DNA of 64,000 bases, from NCBI RefSeq assembly GCF_024198175.1, contig NZ_JAJVKV010000003.1, positions 434,001-498,000 on the forward strand. The letters run 5' to 3'. A program made the position numbers and the translations under genes. The notes under the pieces are model-generated. The model ran no database searches. It worked only from the letters and a program-made list of their open reading frames with translations, and was not told where the DNA came from. Source of the stretch: Pyxidicoccus xibeiensis (GTDB taxonomy: Bacteria; Myxococcota; Myxococcia; Myxococcales; Myxococcaceae). This document shows positions 55,690 through 63,398 of the stretch, piece by piece; within the stretch, counting starts at the first letter, position 1, and every line of letters begins with the position of its first letter.

Positions 55690-55704
55690 CGTGCAATACG
55701 CACG
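55690..55704. promoter_or_regulatory. inverted repeat between SDR and HxlR genes
   Basis: CGTGCAATACGCACG: CGTGC and GCACG are perfect complements around five bases, 31 bases before the HxlR start. Related CCGGTGC direct repeats flank it (near 55663 and 55708). It is a reasonable HxlR operator candidate for both divergent genes. Confidence 0.4.
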
Positions 55705-55734
55705 TCCCGGTGCATCAGGCACCTCCAGGTAACC

Positions 55735-56106
55735 ATGGCTCAGCTCATCAAGGACCTCCCCGAGCTTCCCGCCGAGCGGGCACTCAAGGTGATTGGCGGC
55801 CGCTGGAAGGTCGTCATCCTCTACTACCTGTTCGAAGGCCCGAAGCGACTCTCCGAGCTCCGGCGGCTGGCGCCGCTCGCCAGCCAGAAGGTGCTGGTCC
55901 AGCAACTCCGGGAGATGGAGGAGCACGGCATCGTCCACCGTGAGGTCTTCGCGCAGGTGCCTCCGCGCGTGGACTACACGGCCACCCCGCTCGGGCTCAG
56001 CCTCAAGCCCATCGTCGCGGCGCTGTGCGAGTGGGGCCGCCATCATGCGACGGAGCTCGACGCGCTCGACCGGCACGAGGAGAAGCCCCAGGCCTGCGTC
56101 AGGTGA
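55735..56106 (+). CDS. HxlR family transcriptional regulator
   Basis: 123 residues with the HxlR winged helix: ALKVIGGRWKVVILYYLFEG, KRLSELRRLAPLASQKVLVQ, QLREMEEHGIVHREVF and PPRVDYTATPLG. HxlR proteins respond to electrophiles or oxidants, often through cysteine. The only Cys residues here are near the end (ALCEWGRHHATEL, PQACVR), not at the usual N-terminal position. It faces the SDR gene across a 138-base gap and probably represses it. Confidence 0.9.
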   Translation: MAQLIKDLPELPAERALKVIGGRWKVVILYYLFEGPKRLSELRRLAPLASQKVLVQQLREMEEHGIVHREVFAQVPPRVDYTATPLGLSLKPIVAALCEWGRHHATELDALDRHEEKPQACVR

Positions 56107-56196
56107 CGCCCCGGGCGCGGCACGAAGTGGCTCAGCGCGCCCCTGGGGATTGCGCGCATCTTGCCCGGCGTCTCCCATCGCCGAGCGAGTGTGCCC

Positions 56197-56857
56197 ATGT
56201 CTCGCCTCATCTCTCCTCCCCGCCGGACGCTGCTGACCCAGGCCCTCACGGGCGCCGGTGCGCTGTCACTCCTCTCCTTCGCGGGCGTCTCCGGCGCCGC
56301 GGGTCCCCAGGTGCCGGCGAAGGGCAAGGGGCGCGTCATCTTACCTGGGCAGCTTCAACAAGCTCCTGTTCCCGGGCCTGAGGCTCGCCTACGCCATCGT
56401 CCCGGAGCCGCTCGTCGGCGCCTTCGTCGACGCGAAGCACGTCGCCGATGGCCACACCGCCCTGCTCACCCAGGGCGTGCTCGCGGCGTTCATCCAGGAA
56501 GGGCACCTGGCCCGCCACCTGCGCGAGACGCGCGCGCTCTATGACGAGCGGCGGCGGGCCTTCCTGGAGGAAGCACGCGTCCTCGCCGACAGCCTGGACT
56601 TCGGACCGGCGAGGGCCGGGATGCACGTCACCGGCCTCTTCAAGGTGGGAGGTATGGACGACCGCGCCGTGGCCGAGGAGTGCGCCCGCCTGGGCATCGT
56701 GGTCCATCCGCTCTCCCGCTACGGCGCCACCGGCCGTGGCGGGCTCGTCTTCGGCTTCGCGGGCGCGCCCCGCGCGGCCATGCGGTCCGGCCTGGGGCTC
56801 GTGAGGCGGGCCATCCGCTCCGCCAGCGGCCGGGCACCGCAGAAGCGCGCTCCCTGA
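56197..56857 (+). pseudogene. chimeric remnant: Tat-signal start joined to PdxR/MocR-type end
   Basis: From ATG 56197 one frame encodes a twin-arginine-like signal (SPPRRTLLTQALTGAGALS) and a short linker. Near 56340 similarity moves to another frame that reads YLGSFNKLLFPGLRLAYAIV, RETRALYDERRRAFLEEA and GRGGLVFGFAGAP, the C-terminal aminotransferase part of a MocR/PdxR-like regulator. At the junction, GTCATCTTACCTGGGC would read in frame with one T fewer. The DNA-binding part and most of the aminotransferase fold are missing. I read it as two gene fragments fused by deletion, unlikely to make a working protein. Confidence 0.65.
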
Positions 56858-56878
56858 CTCCCGCGTGAGCGGCCGCGC

Positions 56879-57883
56879 TCAGTGCTGGACGGGCCAGTAG
56901 CGATAGCCGTTGACCCGGTACGGCACCTGGAGTTCCTCGCACACCTCCCGGATGACGTCGGGCGTGAAGAAGTAGTTCCGGACGCGCAGGATGCGGTCCC
57001 CTTCCGCGTCCACCGTCATCACGGTGCGGACCTTCGGCCCGTCGACATGCTCGTACCAGAACAGCAGGAGGTGCGTGTCGCGGTACGGATGCACCGTGCA
57101 CCGCGGGCTCGTCGCCAGGTAGCCCTCCAGCAGCTCGGGCGGCACGCCGCCGCGCTCGTCGTGGGTGATGGGCGCAATCGTCCCCGCGAAGGAGCCCGTG
57201 CGCGGGTCCGCGGGCGCGTCCTTCCCGTACTCCGTGACGACGCCGACAATCTCCACCACTGCGTTGTCGAGCAGCAGGGCGGTGAGCCGCTCCAGGTCCC
57301 GCGCGTTGAACGCCTCGCAGAACGCATCAAGCGCCCCCGGCGCCGGAGCGCGGTCCATTGGCTCCTCGGGCGCCGCCAGCCGGCCGCGCCCGCGATGCAG
57401 CGCCGCCTTCACCGCGCCCACCGTCGTGGAGAGCGCATCGGCAATCTCCTCGAGCGACAGCCCGAAGACGTCCTTGAGCACCACCGCGGCGCGCTCCTGC
57501 GGCGACAGCCGGACGAGCAGCGTGCCGGCGGCCTCACGGGGCTCCCGGGGGTCGGCCTGCGTCGCCGGTTCGGCGGGAGGCTCGACTTCGAGCACCGCCT
57601 CGTGACGCGCTCGCCGCGAGCGGTCAATCCAGAGGTTGGACGCAATCCGGAACAGCCAGCCGCGCGGGTTGGGGACCTCGTGGAACAGCGTCCCCAGCGT
57701 CACGAACGCGCGCGCCAGGGTGTCCTGCGCCAGGTCCTCCGCGGCCCACGGGCTGCGCGTCAGGTACCGGCAGTAGCGGTACAGCTCCGGCCGCATCGGC
57801 TCGAAGACATCGAGGAACCGATGCCAGGAGGTCTTCACGTCTTCGCCGAGGCCCGACAGCTGTTCCTTGCGCGGCTTGCTCAT
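56879..57883 (-). CDS. ECF sigma factor with C-terminal SnoaL-like domain
   Basis: 334 residues. Sigma region 2 (MRPELYRYCRYLTRSPWAAE, DLAQDTLARAFV) and region 4 (LVRLSPQERAAVVLKDVFGL, SLEEIADALSTTVGAVKAAL) are followed by an NTF2/SnoaL-like domain (LDAFCEAFNARDLERLTAL, YFFTPDVIREVCEELQVPY). It belongs to ECF groups with fused C-terminal regulatory domains, but lacks the DGGG/NPDK marks of the one at 25752. Its start overlaps the DHFR-like gene stop by four bases, so both are coupled. The signal is unknown. Confidence 0.87.
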   Translation of the reverse strand: MSKPRKEQLSGLGEDVKTSWHRFLDVFEPMRPELYRYCRYLTRSPWAAEDLAQDTLARAFVTLGTLFHEVPNPRGWLFRIASNLWIDRSRRARHEAVLEVEPPAEPATQADPREPREAAGTLLVRLSPQERAAVVLKDVFGLSLEEIADALSTTVGAVKAALHRGRGRLAAPEEPMDRAPAPGALDAFCEAFNARDLERLTALLLDNAVVEIVGVVTEYGKDAPADPRTGSFAGTIAPITHDERGGVPPELLEGYLATSPRCTVHPYRDTHLLLFWYEHVDGPKVRTVMTVDAEGDRILRVRNYFFTPDVIREVCEELQVPYRVNGYRYWPVQH

Positions 57884-58479
57884 GTGCGCGCCGGCTCATA
57901 GCACAGCACCGTGAGGTCCCTCCCGAGCTGCGTGGTGCGGACGAGCCTCAGCTTGTGGGTGCCGGGGATGTCCTTGAACCAGGGCGTCCCGCCGCCCAGG
58001 AGCACCGGGTGGACGATGAGCCGGTACTCATCCACCAGCCCCAATTGCGTCAGGGTGCCGACCAGGCCGGCGCCCGCCCATGCGACGAGCGGCTTTCCAG
58101 GCTCACGCTTGAGCTCGGTGATTGTCTCCAGGACGCGGTCCCTGACGATGCGGGTGTTGCGCCAGGTGGCGTGCTCCAGCGTCCTGGAGAGGACGACCTT
58201 GGGCAGCGCGTTCATCCTGCGGGCGAAGGCGAGCTCTTGCGCCGACCGGGGGTTCGTCTCGGCTCCCGGCCAGTACTGCACCATCAGTTCGTAGGAGCGC
58301 CTGCCGTAGAGGGCGACGCCGACCGAGTCGATCATCTCTTCGCAGTACTGCTCGAACTGCGGGTCCCCGTCGTGGAACCAGTCCAGCTCCTTGTTCGGCC
58401 CCTCGATGTAGCCATCGAGGGACACAATCATGGAGACGAACAGGCGCCGCGACGGGGGCTGGGGGATTTGGGGGGTCAT
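57880..58479 (-). CDS. dihydrofolate reductase family protein (RibD C-terminal-like)
   Basis: 199 residues of the DHFR/RibD-C fold: LFVSMIVSLDGYIEGPNKEL at the start, VALYGRRSYELMVQYWP, LSRTLEHATWRNTRIV and LVDEYRLIVHPVLLGGGTPW. These stand-alone proteins probably reduce an unknown small molecule with NAD(P)H; they are not folate DHFR. Its gene is first in a pair with the ECF sigma factor (ATGA overlap), a frequent association that hints at a redox or stress response. Confidence 0.87.
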   Translation of the reverse strand: MTPQIPQPPSRRLFVSMIVSLDGYIEGPNKELDWFHDGDPQFEQYCEEMIDSVGVALYGRRSYELMVQYWPGAETNPRSAQELAFARRMNALPKVVLSRTLEHATWRNTRIVRDRVLETITELKREPGKPLVAWAGAGLVGTLTQLGLVDEYRLIVHPVLLGGGTPWFKDIPGTHKLRLVRTTQLGRDLTVLCYEPART

Positions 58480-58496
58480 ACCCCTGGAGACGAACG

Positions 58497-58520
58497 GGGC
58501 CCGCGAAAGGATACGGGCCC
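58497..58520. terminator. stem-loop at the end of the large coiled-coil gene
   Basis: GGGCCCG at 58497-58503 pairs with CGGGCCC at 58514-58520 around ten bases. It lies between the stop of the large gene at 58536 and the DHFR-like start at 58479. On the strand these genes use, the run after the stem is CGTTCGT rather than poly-T; a T-rich tail exists only on the opposite side, so termination here is plausible but not certain. Confidence 0.4.
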
Positions 58521-58535
58521 TCTTTCACGGGGACG

Positions 58536-61500
58536 TCAGTCGAAGGGGTTGAGCACCTTCTTGGCGACGTCGTCGACGATGCCCTTGAGCTTCTCCGCGA
58601 GCTGGCCGCCCTTCTCGATGCCCCACTTCACCAGGTCGAGGCTGTCCTTCCCGTAGTAGGTCACCAGCTCCGCGATACCCGCGGGGGCCGTGGCGATGGC
58701 GGCCGTCAGGTTGACCACCTTCACCCAGTCCGGGGCGTCGTAGTCCTTGCCCTGGGCCTTGGCCTCCTCCATCTTCTTCTTCTCGCTGGACAGGCCGATG
58801 TCGAGCGCCAGCTCGGCGACGCCGAGCACCGCGCCGGCGGCCAGGTCCACGGCCGCCCCCACGCCCGTCAGGTCGAGGATGACGCCGCCGATGGCGTCCA
58901 GGCCGTTGAGCTTCGCACCGGTGAGGGCCAGGTAGCCCAGGTCCTTGTCCTTGCCATGGAGGTCCGCGGACTCCTTGGCCAGCTTGCCCGCATCCCAGAT
59001 GCCCGGGACGGCGCCGAGCCCCGGAATCATCTTCCCGAGCCCCTTGAAGACCTTGAGCGCGATGTCCGGGTCGATGGTCTTCCCGAAGAAGCCGAGCGTC
59101 TTCTCCAGCAGCCCGAAGGCCTGGCCAATCACCCGGCTGTCGAGCTTCTCGAGCACCGGGGCCAGCATCTTGAGCCCCTTGGAGAGCTCGTCGGCGGGAA
59201 TCTGGCCGGCAATCTTGGCGAAGGAGTCCAGGGACTTCGCGTCCATGTTCCCAATCGTCTTGGCCAGGGCGGCCAGGTCATTCGGGTCCGTGATGTCCTT
59301 CGCCATCTTGGACAGGTGCTTCAGCGTGTCCGCGTTCTTCAGCACCTCGTCGAGCTGGTCGCCCTTCACGGAGCCGAGCACCTTGAGGAGCCGCCCGGCG
59401 TCCTCGCCCTCGCCCAGCGAGGTGAGCTTGGTCGCGAGCCTGGTGAGCCCGTCGGCCGACTTCACGTTCGCCAGCAGCTTGGGCAGGTCCGCGTTGTCGC
59501 CCAGGTCCGTGCCAATCTTGGCCAGCTGCTTGTTCAGGTCGGCGTTCTTGAGCGCCTCGTTGGCGGCCTGCGGGTCCAGCATGGCGGCCGTCTTGAGGAA
59601 CTTGTCGGCGGCCGCCTTGTCCGGCGATGCCTCGATCTGCTTCAGGACGCCGTCGAGCGCGGCGGGGTCCGAGACCTTCTGGAGCACCTTGCTGAGCTCG
59701 GCGGGGTCCGCCTTGCCCACGACGCGGGAGAGGGCTGTCTTCTGCTCGGCGGTGAGCTTGTTGGCGACCTCCGGCGGCAGGTCCCGCATCGTCCGCATGG
59801 TGAGGTTCTGCCCGGCCTGCAGGATGCCCTCCGCGTCGGGGACACCGGCGCTCCTGAGCAGCTGCGCCAGCTCCTTGATGTCCTTCGCGGCACCGGGGAA
59901 CTCCCCCGCCAGCTGGAGGCCCGCATGGACCTTCTCGTCCCACTTGGCCTTGGAGTCCAGGAGGGTGAAGACCGCGCCCGCGGTGCGCAGCGGTCCCTCC
60001 GCCTTGCTGAACATCTCCGCGAACTTGCCGCGCAGGGCGGGGAACTCGACGGCCGCCGCGCCCATGTCCTTGGCGAACCCGGCGATGGCCTTGAGCTTCT
60101 TCGCGGGCGTGGCCTCCGGGTCCGCGAAGGCGGCGACCAGCTCGCCGGTGGACTTGAAGGCGCCAGGGGCCTTTTCGAAGGCCTTGGCGCCGATGGCTCC
60201 GAGCTTGTTCTGGAGCTGGTCCGGCGTGAAGATGTGCTTGCCCTGCTCCACGAGCGTGAAGAACGCGGTGGCCTTCTCGGCCGCCATCGCGGCCTTCTTC
60301 TCCGGGTCGTCCGGCCACGGCTCCATGAGCTTGCGGAGCGCCTTGCGCCCTTCCTGGTACTTGCCGAGGTTGGTGATTTCCGCCTCGGTCAGCTCGAACT
60401 TGCCCAGCGTGTTCTCCTTGGCCTCCTCCGGCTTCTTTCCCTCGGAGATGGCCTTGGTGAAGGCCGGGCTGGAGAGGATGGCGTTCTGCTCCCAGTCCTC
60501 GCTGACGGCGCCCGCGCCGCGCAGCAGCTTCGTCAGGGCGTCCTTGTCCTCGAACTCGCCCAGCTTGAGCTTCTCCGTGTCCGCGGTCTTCTCGCCCTTG
60601 GTCTGGTCGCCCACCGTCTTGGAGAACTTCGCCAGGTCCTCGCCGTTCTTGATCTCGAACTTCTCGAGCGCCTTGGCGGTCTTCTCGTTCGATGCGAGCG
60701 CCTCGTACATGATGGTCTGCGCGGCCTTCTTGTCCTTCACGTTGTCGAAGGCCTCGCCGCCGAGGTCCGCGGGGCCGTTCTGGGCGAGCTTGTCCGTGTA
60801 CGCCTTGAAGTCGTTGGCGTTCTGGATGCCCAGCTCCTTGAGCGTCTGCTGCGTCTTCGGGTCCTTGGCGAGGTCCTCGTAGCGCTGCTCGGGCGTCTTC
60901 GGCTGGGTGGTGTTGTCCGCCACCATCATCTTCTGGAGGCCCGGGGGCACGTTGGCCTTGGCCAGGGCATCCGCGCGCTCGGGAGAGCCGGGCGGCGTGT
61001 CGAAGATGGCGCGGGCCTTGTTCGCGGTGAGGCTGCCTGCTTCCTTGTAGTGGGGCTGCTCCTTCAGGTAGTCGCCCATCGACGCGTAGCTCTTCTGCGT
61101 CGTGGGGTCGAAGACCTTCTCGCCCTGGCGCACGACGACGTGGCCTGTCTGGCTCTCCTTCCCGGGGCGCTGGTCCTCCAGGAAGACCATCTCCGAGCGC
61201 GCGCGAATCTCCGGCGACGCCTTGTTCACCCAGTCGGCGGCCACGTCCAGGCAGTTCGCCTGGCCGTCATTCGCGTCCTCGGTCATCAGCGAGGACGCCT
61301 GCGGGCCCGTGGGGGTGGGGCCGAAGAGCTTGTCGAAGTCCCCGCCGCGCTGGGTGCCTCCGAAGCTGGACGTGAGCGGGTTGGCCTTGGGGAGGAGGCT
61401 GTCGAGGTCCTTCTGGCTGAACGGGACGGGCTTGCTCTCGCGGGTGGCCTGGGTGTTCGCCTCGCGCATGGCGCCCTGGGCCTGCTTCGCCGTGTCGGCC

Positions 61501-61880
61501 GCCTTCTCGGTGGCGGCCTGGAGCGCCTTGTCCACGTGCGCCACCTGGGCGCTGGCCGCCTGCTCGGCCTTCTTGGCGGCCTCGTACTCGGCCTTGCTGG
61601 TCTTCACGCCCTCCGGTGACTGTCCGGGCTGCTCGGCCTTCTGCTTCGCCGCGGCCGTGGCCTTCTGCGCATCCGCCTGCGCCTTGCGCGCGGCCTCTGC
61701 TGCCTTCTGCGCCGCCTCCGCTGCCTTCTGCGCCGCCTCCGCTGCCTTGCGTGCCGCCTCCGCCGCCCGTCTCGCTGCTTCTGCCCGCTGCCGTGCTTCC
61801 TCGGCGCGCCGCGCCGCCTCGGCTGCCGGGTTCGCGTGAGACGTGGACGCACCACTGCCTACGGATGAGGGACCGCCCAT
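58536..61880 (-). CDS. large coiled-coil, helical-repeat protein with candidate papain-like domain
   Basis: 1114 residues from ATG 61880 with AAGGAG before it. Residues 18-81 are an Ala/Lys/Glu coiled coil built of seven-residue repeats. Residues about 200-262 hold a possible Cys-His-Asp protease or transferase site: DGQANCLDVAADW (Cys210), GHVVV (His247) and VFDPTT (Asp258). Next is a long helical-repeat region (300-960) with units such as DPAELSKVLQKVSDPAALDG. A hydrophobic segment near 1000-1060 (GVGAAVDLAAGAVLGVAELA) could enter membranes. There is no signal peptide. The layout recalls secreted polymorphic toxins, but no secretion gene is adjacent; the function is unknown. Confidence 0.7.
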   Translation of the reverse strand: MGGPSSVGSGASTSHANPAAEAARRAEEARQRAEAARRAAEAARKAAEAAQKAAEAAQKAAEAARKAQADAQKATAAAKQKAEQPGQSPEGVKTSKAEYEAAKKAEQAASAQVAHVDKALQAATEKAADTAKQAQGAMREANTQATRESKPVPFSQKDLDSLLPKANPLTSSFGGTQRGGDFDKLFGPTPTGPQASSLMTEDANDGQANCLDVAADWVNKASPEIRARSEMVFLEDQRPGKESQTGHVVVRQGEKVFDPTTQKSYASMGDYLKEQPHYKEAGSLTANKARAIFDTPPGSPERADALAKANVPPGLQKMMVADNTTQPKTPEQRYEDLAKDPKTQQTLKELGIQNANDFKAYTDKLAQNGPADLGGEAFDNVKDKKAAQTIMYEALASNEKTAKALEKFEIKNGEDLAKFSKTVGDQTKGEKTADTEKLKLGEFEDKDALTKLLRGAGAVSEDWEQNAILSSPAFTKAISEGKKPEEAKENTLGKFELTEAEITNLGKYQEGRKALRKLMEPWPDDPEKKAAMAAEKATAFFTLVEQGKHIFTPDQLQNKLGAIGAKAFEKAPGAFKSTGELVAAFADPEATPAKKLKAIAGFAKDMGAAAVEFPALRGKFAEMFSKAEGPLRTAGAVFTLLDSKAKWDEKVHAGLQLAGEFPGAAKDIKELAQLLRSAGVPDAEGILQAGQNLTMRTMRDLPPEVANKLTAEQKTALSRVVGKADPAELSKVLQKVSDPAALDGVLKQIEASPDKAAADKFLKTAAMLDPQAANEALKNADLNKQLAKIGTDLGDNADLPKLLANVKSADGLTRLATKLTSLGEGEDAGRLLKVLGSVKGDQLDEVLKNADTLKHLSKMAKDITDPNDLAALAKTIGNMDAKSLDSFAKIAGQIPADELSKGLKMLAPVLEKLDSRVIGQAFGLLEKTLGFFGKTIDPDIALKVFKGLGKMIPGLGAVPGIWDAGKLAKESADLHGKDKDLGYLALTGAKLNGLDAIGGVILDLTGVGAAVDLAAGAVLGVAELALDIGLSSEKKKMEEAKAQGKDYDAPDWVKVVNLTAAIATAPAGIAELVTYYGKDSLDLVKWGIEKGGQLAEKLKGIVDDVAKKVLNPFD
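61690..61773 (-). repeat. 21-base tandem repeats coding coiled-coil heptads
   Basis: Four 21-base units, the second being exactly GCCGCCTCCGCTGCCTTCTG plus C, encode the heptads of the N-terminal coiled coil (AAEAAQK-like). Units one to three are nearly identical, the fourth diverges. Being in frame and heptad-long, they should vary in number without breaking the protein. Confidence 0.85.
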
Positions 61881-62279
61881 GACTACGCTCCTTGTAAGGG
61901 TTGATGATTCATCATCGCGACCACGAATAACTTGTTTCGTGGCTGCTTTTAAAACCTTGCAGACCGGCAATGGCGCCACCTGAATACAGAATACGCAAGA
62001 CAATGTTTCACGCCCGGGACGAGGCCGCCCGTGTCGTGACTGCATGGAAGTGCAAGGGATTGTCCTGCGACGCTGTAGGCGTGGGGGGGCCTCCGGGGGT
62101 GAGGTTCCGGGCGATCAGAGCCCGTCACTTCAGGGACACCCTTGGCGCGCGTGCGTCCCAGAAATCGACCGCACGGGAGGTTCCGGAGGGAAGAAGCCTG
62201 TGGAACCGGTGGGTTGGGACATGCCCACCGCCAGGAGGGGTGGGCATGCGCTCCGAATTCCGGCGGGACTTCCGTCCAG
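61881..62279. other. intergenic region upstream of the large gene
   Basis: About 400 bases. The part nearest the gene is less G/C-rich (TGATGATTCATCATCG is an imperfect palindrome near 61901-61916) and probably includes the promoter and leader of the large gene. The remainder up to the VOC remnant shows no coding bias on either strand. Confidence 0.45.
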
Positions 62280-62412
62280 CTACTCCTTCGCGTACGGCCC
62301 CGTGATGCACTCCAGGTGGTTGCATTCGGGGTCGTCGAAGTAGACCCCGCGGCCACCGTGCAGATGGTTGAGCTGCCCTGGCTGGGATTTGCGCGGGTCG
62401 GCCCAGTGCGGC
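62280..62412 (-). pseudogene. VOC/glyoxalase family C-terminal remnant
   Basis: The last 44 codons of a glyoxalase-fold (VOC) protein: ADPRKSQPGQLNHLHGG, then GVYFDDPECNHLECITGPY and a TAG stop. The metal-ligand Glu of the last strand is kept, but the N-terminal half is missing, cut off at the stop of the LysR gene. No start codon with a ribosome site belongs to it. It is a remnant, probably left when the LysR gene was inserted or the region deleted. Confidence 0.7.
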
Positions 62413-63321
62413 TCAGTCCAAGGGGTCGGCGCGCATCCCGTCCACCGCTTCATGAGCCAGGGCGCGGAAGTGGACTGCCGCGGGCGACGGCTGCCGTCCC
62501 GGGAGGGCAATGGCCAGCTCCGCGAAGCCGGAGGCTCCGCGCAGGCGCCTGAAGACGACGCCCCTGGGACGCAGCGCCTGGGCGGACCGAGGGGCGATGG
62601 TGAGCCCCAGGCCCGCCTCCACCATGCCGACGACGGAGGGCCACGAGCTGGCCTCCTGGACGATGCGGGGCGAGAAGCCCGCGGCCAGGCACATGCTCGT
62701 CACCGTGTCGTGCAGCCCCGGGGCCGTGTGACGGGGGAAGAGCACGAAGGGCTCGCTCGCCAGGGAGGCCAGCGCGACGACCGGCTGATGCGCGCGGGGA
62801 TGCCGGGATGGCAGCGCGAGCAGGAAGGGCTCGCGGAGCAGCCGCTCGACGGTGATGCCCTCGCGGCGGAAGGGTGCGCGGACGATGGCCAGGTCCAGCT
62901 CGCCGGTGAAGAGCGCGCTGCCCACGTCCAACGACTCCCGGTCATCGAGCTCGAGCTTCACCTCCGGAAACCGCTTCCGGAAGCGGGACACGATGTCGGG
63001 CAGGACGCCGAAGGCCGAGGACGACGCGGCGAAGCCCACGCGCAGCGTGCCCGTCTCTCCCTGGGCCGCGCGCCGCACGGTCCTGATGACGTCCGCGCGA
63101 CGCGCCAGCAGGGTGCGGGCCTCGTCGAGCAGCCGGCTCCCCGCGGCGGTGAGCGCCACGCGCCGGCTCGTGCGGGTGAGCAGCTCGACGCCCAGCTCGG
63201 CCTCCAGCCGGCGAATCTGCTGGCTGAAGGGCGGCTGCGCCATTCCCACGCGTGCGGCGGCCCGGCCGAAGTGCAGCTCCTCCGCCACCGCGACGAAGAG
63301 CTGAAGCTGACGAAACTCCAT
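62413..63321 (-). CDS. LysR family transcriptional regulator
   Basis: 302 residues. Winged helix-turn-helix MEFRQLQLFVAVAEELHFGR, AAARVGMAQPPFSQQIRRLE; the PPFSQQI pattern and length recall the BenM/CatM/CbbR-like subgroup. Ligand domain: TLRVGFAASSSAFGVLPDIV, LDLAIVRAPFRREGI, MVEAGLGLTIAPRS. It is divergent from an S9-type peptidase gene, and a palindrome overlaps its start codon, so auto-repression and control of the neighbour are likely. Confidence 0.9.
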   Translation of the reverse strand: MEFRQLQLFVAVAEELHFGRAAARVGMAQPPFSQQIRRLEAELGVELLTRTSRRVALTAAGSRLLDEARTLLARRADVIRTVRRAAQGETGTLRVGFAASSSAFGVLPDIVSRFRKRFPEVKLELDDRESLDVGSALFTGELDLAIVRAPFRREGITVERLLREPFLLALPSRHPRAHQPVVALASLASEPFVLFPRHTAPGLHDTVTSMCLAAGFSPRIVQEASSWPSVVGMVEAGLGLTIAPRSAQALRPRGVVFRRLRGASGFAELAIALPGRQPSPAAVHFRALAHEAVDGMRADPLD

Positions 63322-63334
63322 ATCCAGACGATAT
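63320..63334. promoter_or_regulatory. LysR-type binding-site candidate
   Basis: ATATCCAGACGATAT is a perfect ATATC-N5-GATAT inverted repeat that contains a T-N11-A core and overlaps the LysR start codon. A second AGATATAT lies at 63355-63362. LysR regulators usually bind such dyads and then a second site near the target promoter. Confidence 0.55.
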
Positions 63335-63398
63335 CCGTCTCGATGAGGGCCGAAAGATATATTGGTGGTGATGGATGGGACTCCCTACCATCCAGTGC

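Noticed and set aside
58956..61619. 887-codon plus-strand frame opposite the large coiled-coil gene
   Set aside because: Leu/Gly/Arg/His-rich shadow without motifs; the minus strand has the ribosome site and coding bias.
61690..61773. 21-base repeats considered as a regulatory or recombination repeat
   Set aside because: They are in-frame heptads of a coiled coil inside a gene.
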